Below are positions 18,745 through 25,786 of a stretch of DNA of 64,000 bases, piece after piece (position 1 is the stretch's first letter; each line of letters begins with the position of its first letter). A program made the translations under genes and the position numbers. Source of the DNA: a virus; IMG/VR virus record IMGVR_UViG_3300033997_000478, positions 62,001 through 126,000 of that record, one strand, 5' to 3'. The notes below the pieces were generated by a model. It had not been told where the DNA came from, ran no database searches, and worked only from the letters and a program-made list of their open reading frames with translations.

Positions 18745-18914
18745 TAGCTGTTGAATCAAGCTCTGGACCAGAGTTTAACACCACACGAGTGGTGCGTAAA
18801 ATGCTTCGGCTTACTAGCCACCCCCGCTATGAGGTGGGAGTAGGTTTACGAAGCTGCTCGGGTTTGGAAAGACTTTCGAGGGGTCTTCCAAATGATTACC
18901 AGCCGAGTAAAGAT
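18745..18914. other. Noncoding stretch after the RNA polymerase 3' copy
   Basis: No gene is seen. On the minus strand this follows the displaced 3' end of the beta-prime gene and holds several small inverted repeats (for example CCACCCCC-GCTAT-GAGGTGG near 18820 and CCACACGAGTGG near 18781). It is most likely the original 3' untranslated region. Confidence 0.4.
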
Positions 18915-18971
18915 TTACGAGAAGACCTCGTCAAGATCCATATCGGCCGTGGTCAGGCTCTTACCGTGCAT
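18915..18971 (-). repeat. Displaced original 3' end of the beta-prime gene (copy B)
   Basis: The minus strand encodes MHGKSLTTADMDLDEVFS and a TAA. It is a second copy of the last 18 codons plus stop of the gene at 19806-21089, separated from it by the GIY-YIG gene. Ten of 57 bases differ, nearly all at third positions. Its codons (CTG, ACC, ACG, GTC, TTC, TCG) match the GC-rich usage of the phage, so this looks like the native end. Confidence 0.85.
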
Positions 18972-19765
18972 CATTCCAGGTAGCGGTAGTCGTCACGTCG
19001 TGGATCGCGGACGCGGTTCCAAACAGTCTTTGGGTCGATACCGAGCTCACGTGCCGCGCCAGCCACACTATCGAACTGACGATTCTCAGCGATGACTTTC
19101 TTGGCAAACGGATTGTTCCCACCAGACCAAGCCTCTTTACTTCCCTCTTTACCCCAGCGGGTACTCTGACCCTCACGGATTTTCCTCGAGCGTTCAGCGA
19201 GCTGCTCAGGGGTCATTTCCTTCAGGGCCCGACGTCGCGCAACTGCCATCTTTTCTTTCATCCCCTCACGCCCCATCACGTGGGAGATAGGAGAACGAAC
19301 ATCGGTGACAGCATTTAACAGAAGCGACTTGTCAGCGTTGTCAATGCGCCGCTTCTCGTCTTCGTAGGCCTCCTCTCGGGTGCCAAAGACGAACACGGTC
19401 AGGGTCCATTTGTCCTCGCCAGGATCTTGATCCCACAGGGCCTGCATGGCTTTGTTGTTGTGCTTTCCTTTGCGCAGACTCCAGAAGTGCGAAGCTCTGC
19501 GGTTTTGGATGTTCTGCGTGCTACCCACATAGAAACGTCCTGTCGCTTTGTGGGTGAGCCAGTACGTATACCCGATCGGAATCTTCGCTTCCTCTGCGAC
19601 CTCCGGGTACACGCCATCGTCGAAGAGCCGCCATTGCGACCACTTCGGGTCTTCACTGTAGACGCGGGCAAGGATGTAAGTCTTACTCACACCCAGTGCC
19701 CGCGCAGCTTCAGCTACTGATTTATAGATCTTGTCGTCAATGGTGACGTTGAAATAGTTCCGCAT
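18971..19765 (-). CDS. GIY-YIG homing endonuclease inserted at the end of the beta-prime gene
   Basis: 264 aa. The GIY-YIG core is YTYWL (residues 66-70) and FYVGS (78-82) with a following R-x2-H helix region. Helix-turn-helix-like modules lie at both ends (SVAEAARALGVSKTYI at 16-31 and SVAGAARELGIDPKTVWNRV near 235), which would read the target. Its TGA overlaps the first ATG of the displaced 3' end copy. It is not in an intron: no group I core is visible. Upstream lies a 7-bp hairpin at 19776-19793. Confidence 0.87.
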   Translation of the reverse strand: MRNYFNVTIDDKIYKSVAEAARALGVSKTYILARVYSEDPKWSQWRLFDDGVYPEVAEEAKIPIGYTYWLTHKATGRFYVGSTQNIQNRRASHFWSLRKGKHNNKAMQALWDQDPGEDKWTLTVFVFGTREEAYEDEKRRIDNADKSLLLNAVTDVRSPISHVMGREGMKEKMAVARRRALKEMTPEQLAERSRKIREGQSTRWGKEGSKEAWSGGNNPFAKKVIAENRQFDSVAGAARELGIDPKTVWNRVRDPRRDDYRYLE

Positions 19766-19775
19766 GCCAACCGCC

Positions 19776-19793
19776 AGTATGATTGCTCATACT
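19776..19793 (-). promoter_or_regulatory. Hairpin in the leader of the GIY-YIG gene
   Basis: AGTATGA-GCAA-TCATACT (minus strand) is a perfect 7-bp stem ending 10 nt before the start codon. It contains TATG, the core of phiKZ late promoters as I recall, and may control when the endonuclease is made. Confidence 0.5.
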
Positions 19794-19805
19794 ATTTCCC
19801 TAGCA

Positions 19806-19862
19806 CTAAGAAAATACTTCCTCAAGATCCATATCGGCTGTAGTTAAGCTCTTACCGTGCAT
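19806..19862 (-). repeat. Recoded 3' end of the beta-prime gene (copy A)
   Basis: This is the end now in use by the interrupted gene: the same 18 residues as copy B except Glu for Asp, but with TTA, ACT, ACA, GAA, GTA, TTT, TCT and TAG codons. The AT-rich synonymous changes differ from the body of the gene and fit DNA brought in with the endonuclease. Confidence 0.85.
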
Positions 19863-21089
19863 CAATTTCATGAAGACATCCATGAGCAGCGAACCGATGG
19901 CTGCGGCGTACGTGCCCAGTGCCTGCGGGGTCGAAGCGATGCCCTCACCCATACAGCAGCGGCAGTAGTTGTTGGTGCCGGACGTACCTGCACCGGTCAG
20001 GCAGTAGGCCGGAGAACGCACGACGATCATCTCGCCGAACTTCTTCTGCACCGTCTGCTCATCGATCAGGATCGACTTACCGTTGATCAGCTCGTAATGG
20101 CCGATCAGGTACGGCTGGTTGATCTTGTCAATGCGCATGCGCAGGCCACGCTGACTGCCGCAGTCTTCCTTGTAGACCACCGAGTTCTGGTACATGCGGT
20201 TGTTGTTCTTCACCTCCACGCCGCCCAGTGCAGTCTGCGCACCACGACCATAGGAGCCGTCGCGCAGCTGGTTGATCATGGCCGGCAACTTCTTGATGTC
20301 CCAACCTTCGGCCAGCGAGGTGGTGATCAGATCCGGGTCCAGACCAAAGCCGGTGGAGAAGCCTTGCATGATGTACAGCTTGGCGCGCACCACGTCGTAG
20401 GCCTTGCCCTTGATGTAGAAGCGGGCACCTGGGTCGTTCTTCATCCAAGCCCGATCCATCGCGGTCAGTTCCTTCATGATCCCTGCCACGACCACCGGGT
20501 CGTGCAGTTCGTCCTTGTGCAGAGCCAGAAGCTCGTCACGACGCTTGATCATGTTCGGATCACAGGTCATCGTCTTGGGCGTGGCCGACGGCACGCACAG
20601 CTGGGAGAAGCCCGGCAACTGACCTGCAGCCATCTGGTAGCGCAGGAACTCGCTGGTGCGAATGGCGGTGGGATCATTAGAGCTATCGTCCCAGTGCTTT
20701 TCGATGATCTTCTCGATTGCACCGATACTGATCTCGCCATTCATGTAACCGATCTTGCTGCCGAAGGGCCAGACCAACAGAAGCTGGTTCACCAGCGCGG
20801 TGCCATAGGAGGTCACCACTGCTTCGGGCTGGTTCTTCAACGAACCGGCCGGCAGTTCCAGCTTACCCAGCGCCTTGAACACCGGTTGTTCCGGATCGGC
20901 ATCATCGATCAGTTCAAAACCACCTTCAGGCTTGTAGAACGCCCAGCGGTTGTCTTCGGTCTTGAACAGGCCGTACGGGTAAGGGTGGGGTTTGCCCGGA
21001 CGGAAGATGCTGAAGGCTTCCAACACCCAGCGCTTCCACAGGTAGTTCTCAGCCTGCAGGCAGAGCAGGAAATATTCGCGCTTGTTCAC
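19806..21089 (-). CDS. RNA polymerase beta-prime subunit, C-terminal piece (probable virion type)
   Basis: 427 aa. Near the C-terminus it has VVRSPAYC, then CRCCMGEG (zinc-site cysteines) and, after an Ala/Gly-rich helix, MHGKSLTTADM, which aligns with the trigger-loop start. It is a second, divergent copy of the region seen in the gene at 3652-5643, so it belongs to the other RNA polymerase. In phiKZ the virion enzyme piece gp80 sits near structural genes, as here. The protein ends right after the trigger-loop motif; a native stop at the same codon is kept in copy B, so the short end is not caused by the insertion. Confidence 0.8.
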   Translation of the reverse strand: MNKREYFLLCLQAENYLWKRWVLEAFSIFRPGKPHPYPYGLFKTEDNRWAFYKPEGGFELIDDADPEQPVFKALGKLELPAGSLKNQPEAVVTSYGTALVNQLLLVWPFGSKIGYMNGEISIGAIEKIIEKHWDDSSNDPTAIRTSEFLRYQMAAGQLPGFSQLCVPSATPKTMTCDPNMIKRRDELLALHKDELHDPVVVAGIMKELTAMDRAWMKNDPGARFYIKGKAYDVVRAKLYIMQGFSTGFGLDPDLITTSLAEGWDIKKLPAMINQLRDGSYGRGAQTALGGVEVKNNNRMYQNSVVYKEDCGSQRGLRMRIDKINQPYLIGHYELINGKSILIDEQTVQKKFGEMIVVRSPAYCLTGAGTSGTNNYCRCCMGEGIASTPQALGTYAAAIGSLLMDVFMKLMHGKSLTTADMDLEEVFS

Positions 21090-21922
21090 GCCTTGGCCTC
21101 GTCTACGTACTGCTTGATTTGCCGGGAGATCTTAGCCGAGTCGATCATGGGAATGTCGAACAGCTCCTTGGTCTTGTTGGAGACTTCCTCCAGCTTATCC
21201 AAGGGCAACGCCGAAGCGGCGGCAAAGACCACCAGCTCACCAGCCAGTTGGTTGGGTTTGAGCTGCATCAATGCATCGATGTGTGGTGCGATGGTTGCGT
21301 TGTAGGACATACCCAGCCGCAGGCCGTCGTCCAGAGCCTTCAGGAAGACGCTGGTCTCCGAGACCAAGCCTACCTTGGGGATCAACACGCGCAGGCGCTG
21401 ACGCGCCGCTGCGGCGTTCTGAGCGTCTGGTTGCGGTTCATTGCCTTCGGCGCTGGTGGCTTCTCGGATGCGGGTGAGCAGATCCACCGAAACATCGTTG
21501 ACGTGTTCAAGGATCTCTGCCGACGGAACGTTGCTGACATACTCGATCACATCGGCAAAGGCTTCAGTTGCGCCTTCGTCGTAATCGGCCAGCGCGTAGA
21601 TGGCTTCGTTGTCGCCCCAGTCATCGATCTGGTTGAGCGACTCCATCGTCACGTTGAGCATCTTCAGCGGTGTCTCTTGATCCATGTACACGCCGAACTC
21701 AGCCAATGCCTGACGCATCAGCGGAGACAAGATCAGGTTGATCTGCTTGTAGACAACATCAAACTCCAGACCCTCGGCGGTGTCCAATTGCTGCTGCAGC
21801 AAGAACTCGTGGTCGCTTACCCCGCTCTCCGCAAGGACGCGGCAACTGGTCAGGATGATCGTTCCCAGCTCCGATGTCGTTGCTTGATCGAGGTAGGCCT
21901 CAAGATCTGCAATCATGTCCAC
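21086..21922 (-). CDS. Unknown protein in the RNA polymerase operon, 278 aa
   Basis: It overlaps the start of the beta-prime piece by 4 nt, so the two are translationally coupled. It is acidic and almost entirely helical, with VTMESLN near residue 91. It could be an RNA polymerase partner or virion protein; no domain is recognised. Confidence 0.75.
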   Translation of the reverse strand: MDMIADLEAYLDQATTSELGTIILTSCRVLAESGVSDHEFLLQQQLDTAEGLEFDVVYKQINLILSPLMRQALAEFGVYMDQETPLKMLNVTMESLNQIDDWGDNEAIYALADYDEGATEAFADVIEYVSNVPSAEILEHVNDVSVDLLTRIREATSAEGNEPQPDAQNAAAARQRLRVLIPKVGLVSETSVFLKALDDGLRLGMSYNATIAPHIDALMQLKPNQLAGELVVFAAASALPLDKLEEVSNKTKELFDIPMIDSAKISRQIKQYVDEAKA

Positions 21923-21958
21923 TCCTTCTTACGTATGTTAAAAGTTAATACCAAACTG

Positions 21959-21972
21959 TTCTCATATGAGAA
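21959..21972. promoter_or_regulatory. 14-bp palindrome between divergent genes
   Basis: TTCTCATATGAGAA lies 36 bp before the minus-strand start at 21922 and 39 bp before the plus-strand start at 22012. It has TATG on both strands, so it could be a two-way late promoter or an operator. Confidence 0.35.
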
Positions 21973-22011
21973 GCCACGTCTTCTACGTTTTTACACATCC
22001 GAGCCCCGCGC

Positions 22012-22446
22012 ATGAAAAGCGACAATCGTCAGGGTCACCGACCCGAACAGACGCCAGCGTGGGATACGCTGGCTGGTCTCTCAGCGGCAGCCGGCCAATT
22101 GCTCCATCTACCGAGTATTCTGATCCCTCTCTTGCGTGATGAGAAGGCGATGGAAGCGGTGGAAGACAAGGGTCGTCTTCAGTCACTGATGAAACTGATC
22201 CAACAGGACGTTCACCAATTCTCCCACACCTACAGCCAACTGCGGCAACGCCACAGTCATCGTAGCGGTGAGGAGACTGACTCCAACGACTTGATGGACT
22301 CCATCCAAGTTTACCAGGATTACGTTGAGTGGTCTGCCAGCTTTGAAGAGCTGGTGATGCCCAACGTGACCGACCTCCTCGAGCTGCTGCGCCGCGCTGG
22401 TGCCGACACCTCCCACATCCACCTGCCCCGCCTCGACTTCACCTGA
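22012..22446 (+). CDS. Unknown protein, 144 aa
   Basis: Helical and charged, starting MKSDNRQGH. No domain is recognised. It lies 19 nt before the large structural gene at 22466 and probably belongs to the same transcript. Confidence 0.68.
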   Translation: MKSDNRQGHRPEQTPAWDTLAGLSAAAGQLLHLPSILIPLLRDEKAMEAVEDKGRLQSLMKLIQQDVHQFSHTYSQLRQRHSHRSGEETDSNDLMDSIQVYQDYVEWSASFEELVMPNVTDLLELLRRAGADTSHIHLPRLDFT

Positions 22447-22465
22447 GCACCACCAAGGAACCACA

Positions 22466-24190
22466 ATGAGTGACGAAAACCAGACCCCCGAAACCCCCTC
22501 GCAGGGTTTCCTGGGTGAGACCAACCTCGACCAGAGTCCTGTACAGACTGAGACTCCGGTAGTGGAGGCCAAGCCGAGCGGTGCGATCATCGGCCTGGAA
22601 GCGGAGCCGGAATTCATCGACGTCGAAGAAGCCGTCGAACAGCCGGCTACCGAAGAAGCTGCCGAGCAGCCGACGCAGACCACCAAGGACGAGGTCGTGG
22701 CCATCCTGGTGCGCCGTGGCGTCAACCCCAATGCCGAATGCAACAAGGGCAGCCCGTCCAGCCCGCTGGACAAGAAGGACGCCTACCGCTTCCGTCCGGG
22801 CGAAGCCCTGGCTGTTCTGCCGGTGACCAACCAGGAACTGGAAGGTCTGCTGACCCACTACGAGAACATCGATCCGTCCAAGTCGGCACCGGGCCGCAAC
22901 TGGGTCAATACCGTCAGCGCCGGCCGTGACACCATTCCGCGTGGCGACACCGGCCTGGACGCACTGCTGCGCCCGGACAGCCTGTGGCGCCAGAGCGTGA
23001 CCTTCGACCCCAGCGACAAGGGTTCGATGGAACTGGGCGCGGGCGTGCCGCCGATCGGCGAGCGTGAAGGCAAGGGTACCCTGACCGGCGATACCGCCAT
23101 GCGCTACCTGAACCAGGTCCTGCACCGCGGTCAGTACGTGCGTGTGCCGCTGTGGCACTCGGGCATCTGGACCACCTTCCGTACCCCGGCCGAGCAGGAA
23201 CTGCTGGAGCTGGAACGTCGCGTGGCCAACGAGAAGATCACCCTGGGCCGCGTCACCAATGGTCTGGCGTACTCCAACGTCTCGATCTACCTCAATAGCT
23301 TCCTGTTCAACTTCGCGCTGGCACTGGTCACCGACGCCACCCTGCCGAACACGGACCTGAACACCCTCAAGGCCAACATCAAGGTCACTGACCTGCCGAT
23401 CCTGCTGTGGGCCATGCTGTGCACGATGTACCCCAAGGGCTACCGTCACCTGCGTCCGTGCGTGAACAACCCGGCCGCGTGCATGCACATCGTCGATGAA
23501 CTGCTGGACCTGTCCAAGCTCTGCTGGACCGACAACAGCTCCATCACCGAAGGTCAGCGCAAGCACATGCTCAAGCGCAACTCGAAGTTCACCGACATCG
23601 AGCTGACCAACTACCTCAGCAGCCATCGCAACAACCGCTACTCCACGATCAAGCTCGATGAGAGCGAGACCCACCTGACCGTGGTGGAACTGCGCGTACC
23701 GTCGCTGGCCGACTGGGAACGTTCGGGCACCTCGTGGGTGGACGGCATCGTGGCCAAGACCGACGCCGCCTTCGGCTCGCAGCTCAACGGCGAATCGCGC
23801 AACCAGTACATCATGGATGCGGCCGCTACCACCAGCCTGCGCCAGTACGGCCACTGGATCGAGCGTATCGTGATCACCGACAAGCGCAACAAGCGCCAGG
23901 AAGTGATCGATGACCGCGAGACCCTGGAGGAGACCATCGGTCATCTGTCGGGCAGCTCGCACATCCACGATGCGTTCTTCGAGGGTCTGAAGAACTACAT
24001 GAACGATGCGACGATCTCCCAGATCGCCATCCCACGCTACGCCTGTCCGGTCTGCGGCGCTGACCAGGGTGAAATCGATACGCCGGAGACGCTGATGCAT
24101 CCGCATCTGATTCCCCTCGACGTGGCGACGATTTTTTTTACCCTTCTCGACCAACGAGTGAGCCTGTTGTTGGATCAGGCCCGACTCTAA
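22466..24190 (+). CDS. Large structural or assembly protein with C-terminal Cys2 knuckle
   Basis: 574 aa, start at 22466 with AAGGAA upstream. Residues 1-75 are acidic and repetitive (EEAVEQPATEEAAEQP). The rest is a folded domain. Near the C-terminus is CPVCGADQ followed by HPHLIPLDVATIFF, which recalls hub or chaperone proteins of contractile tails. Eight consecutive T (24132-24139) lie 17 codons before the stop; slipping back one base there joins the frame to the next gene. Confidence 0.7.
   Translation: MSDENQTPETPSQGFLGETNLDQSPVQTETPVVEAKPSGAIIGLEAEPEFIDVEEAVEQPATEEAAEQPTQTTKDEVVAILVRRGVNPNAECNKGSPSSPLDKKDAYRFRPGEALAVLPVTNQELEGLLTHYENIDPSKSAPGRNWVNTVSAGRDTIPRGDTGLDALLRPDSLWRQSVTFDPSDKGSMELGAGVPPIGEREGKGTLTGDTAMRYLNQVLHRGQYVRVPLWHSGIWTTFRTPAEQELLELERRVANEKITLGRVTNGLAYSNVSIYLNSFLFNFALALVTDATLPNTDLNTLKANIKVTDLPILLWAMLCTMYPKGYRHLRPCVNNPAACMHIVDELLDLSKLCWTDNSSITEGQRKHMLKRNSKFTDIELTNYLSSHRNNRYSTIKLDESETHLTVVELRVPSLADWERSGTSWVDGIVAKTDAAFGSQLNGESRNQYIMDAAATTSLRQYGHWIERIVITDKRNKRQEVIDDRETLEETIGHLSGSSHIHDAFFEGLKNYMNDATISQIAIPRYACPVCGADQGEIDTPETLMHPHLIPLDVATIFFTLLDQRVSLLLDQARL
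24133..24139 (+). other. Candidate -1 frameshift slippery site
   Basis: In the zero frame the codons read ATT TTT TTT ACC, so T-TTT-TTT is a perfect X-XXY-YYZ heptamer. The -1 frame is open from here through 24675. A stem GGAGGGG/CCCCTCC lies at 24203-24228. A homopolymer sequencing error is the alternative. Confidence 0.5.
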
Positions 24191-24261
24191 GCGATGACGA
24201 TCCGGAGGGGCACGTTCTGTACCCCTCCTTCGGTCAAGAGGAAACGCTCAACCTGACACCA

Positions 24262-24675
24262 GTGAAAAACCTGATGGCAGCGCTGCGTACCTTTGACCGA
24301 AAAGACCTCGACAGTATCAACACGCAGATCCTGCTGCGCGAACAGTACGACGAGGTCTTCCAGATCGCCAAGCATGGTGATCCCATGCGCCCGCTCTCCT
24401 TGGTGGCCAAACACCCCAAGGAGGATCTGTCCAATCGGGACTCGACCGCGCGAATGATGCGACGCTTTGGCGCGCTGAAGATCCGCGATCTGTTTGGGAT
24501 CTCATGGCCTGAGTTCATCAGGCAGTCACGGGCTGAAGTCGAGCAAATGTTCGAAGTGGCCGAGCATCTGGTGCTGGCCGAGAACAGTCGCCATGACGCC
24601 CTTCTCAACGCTCAGAAGAACGCTCAGCGTGAGAATGAGAGGGACATCCAGAACCTGCATAATCCCCCGACGTAA
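24262..24675 (+). CDS. Helical protein, possible -1 frameshift extension
   Basis: As a separate gene it would start at a GTG at 24262 with no convincing ribosome site. Its frame is open back to the 8-T run, and the bridging peptide (SDDDPEGHVLYPSF, then EETLNLTPVKN) has normal coding character. So it is probably the C-terminal part of a fused protein of about 736 aa made by frameshifting, like tail assembly chaperone pairs. The stop codon lies inside the terminator hairpin. Confidence 0.6.
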   Translation: MKNLMAALRTFDRKDLDSINTQILLREQYDEVFQIAKHGDPMRPLSLVAKHPKEDLSNRDSTARMMRRFGALKIRDLFGISWPEFIRQSRAEVEQMFEVAEHLVLAENSRHDALLNAQKNAQRENERDIQNLHNPPT

Positions 24676-24694
24676 GTCGGGGCTTTATGCTGCC
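24664..24694 (+). terminator. Rho-independent terminator
   Basis: CCCCGAC-GTAA-GTCGGGG is followed by CTTTATGCTGCC; the loop contains the stop codon of the preceding frame, and GCATAA precedes the stem. Confidence 0.8.
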
Positions 24695-24706
24695 AAAAAC
24701 GTTTGC

Positions 24707-24762
24707 AATGAAAAAAGTTTCATCGCTATAATACTCCCGTGAACCCTAGCAATAGAGTTCAC
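24707..24762 (+). promoter_or_regulatory. Promoter module 1 (early-type) with 5' hairpin
   Basis: TGAAA-AAAG-TTTCA, 4 nt, then TATAATACTCCCGTGAAC, then a small stem GAAC...GTTC at 24741-24760. TTGCAA lies 18 nt before TATAAT, so host sigma-70 recognition is possible; the TATAnTAC core also resembles phiKZ early promoters. Two close relatives occur at 42.5 and 43.9 kb. Confidence 0.7.
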
Positions 24763-24791
24763 TAACCTAACCCTTAAATGGAGAGCAACAC

Positions 24792-25196
24792 ATGAACCTG
24801 TCCCCTGAATTCAACGCCCTGATGACCATCCTCGAAATCGCCATCGCTGAAGGCCACAGCAACGTCCTGGAGCTGCGCGAGCGCGCCACGCGTGACCTCG
24901 CCATGCACATGTCAATGAAGCTGGTCGAAACGGAGATGCAGCGCAACACCCGTCGTTTCCAGTTGGAAGAACACGCGGAGATGGTCGCCAAGATCGTCGT
25001 CGAGATGCGCGGGCGCATCGATGATTCCATGACCAAATTCAAGCAGTTGGTGAGCTGGGGTGAGTCGGTGGAACTGGGTGAGCAGTTGGACGAAGCTCGC
25101 AACGCGATCCGCAAGCTGCGTGAAGTCAGTGCCGAATACGACTTCGTCGAACTTGGCTTGGTCGAAGTGCAGGCCAAGATCCAAGCCATGGTCTGA
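24792..25196 (+). CDS. Unknown coiled-coil protein, 134 aa (early type)
   Basis: The start at 24792 has GGAGAGCAAC upstream. The protein is nearly all helix with heptad-like spacing. It lies directly behind promoter module 1, so it is probably made early. No relative is recognised. Confidence 0.75.
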   Translation: MNLSPEFNALMTILEIAIAEGHSNVLELRERATRDLAMHMSMKLVETEMQRNTRRFQLEEHAEMVAKIVVEMRGRIDDSMTKFKQLVSWGESVELGEQLDEARNAIRKLREVSAEYDFVELGLVEVQAKIQAMV

Positions 25197-25202
25197 CCTA
25201 CC

Positions 25203-25237
25203 CGGAGCCCCCTCGCAGGGGGCTCCTCTTTTATACC
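25203..25237 (+). terminator. Rho-independent terminator
   Basis: GGAGCCCCC-TCGCA-GGGGGCTCC followed by TCTTTTATA. Confidence 0.8.
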
Positions 25238-25253
25238 CTTCAAGGAGAGTAAC

Positions 25254-25727
25254 ATGAGTAACGACACCGACCGACAGCTGGAAGAAAGCACCCAATTCGC
25301 TATCGCCAAGCTGGAGCGCTTGCGCGAACAGATGGTGGAGACCATGAATGCGGTACAGAGCGCTGCACGTGTCGTGCGGGATTCCTACCACAGCAACACG
25401 AACCCGGACAAGGTGGGTCGTGCTGATACCTTCCGGACGCGCTTTGCATTGGAACACTCGGTGGAGGGCCTGCGAGATGAACTGACCAGGACTCGCAAGT
25501 ACCGGACTGAGCATATCGCGTTGCTGGAGGAAACAATCAGCAGCGGACGTGCGGGTCTTGCAGACATGATAGCAGACGATCCGACCGATCCGAAAATCGC
25601 AGTGCACCGCCATCACCTTGCAATACTGGAAGAACTGCTGGCCAGGAATGCGGCGATCTTGAAGATGTGCGATGACGCTGACGCGGTGGTTGTCGAAGCT
25701 GACGAGATCATCGTGACAATCCAGTAA
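25254..25727 (+). CDS. Unknown coiled-coil protein, 157 aa
   Basis: The start has AAGGAGAG upstream. It is a charged helical protein similar in style to the preceding gene and probably in the same early unit, read past or initiated after the terminator. No domain is recognised. Confidence 0.75.
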   Translation: MSNDTDRQLEESTQFAIAKLERLREQMVETMNAVQSAARVVRDSYHSNTNPDKVGRADTFRTRFALEHSVEGLRDELTRTRKYRTEHIALLEETISSGRAGLADMIADDPTDPKIAVHRHHLAILEELLARNAAILKMCDDADAVVVEADEIIVTIQ

Positions 25728-25728
25728 G

Positions 25729-25785
25729 GCATAAGCCCTCCTCCCCAATTGGGGAGGAGGGACTCATGGGGTCTTTTCTTTTTTC
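25729..25785. terminator. Bidirectional terminator
   Basis: GGCATAAG precedes an 11-bp stem CCCTCCTCCCC-AATT pairing at 25736-25761; TCTTTTCTTTTTTCC follows. It lies between convergent genes. Confidence 0.8.
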
Positions 25786-25786
25786 C

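Noticed and set aside
18915-19862. Group I intron around the GIY-YIG gene in the beta-prime gene
   Set aside because: No P4/P7-like core blocks are seen, and the unspliced gene already encodes a full C-terminus; the 3' end duplication explains the layout.
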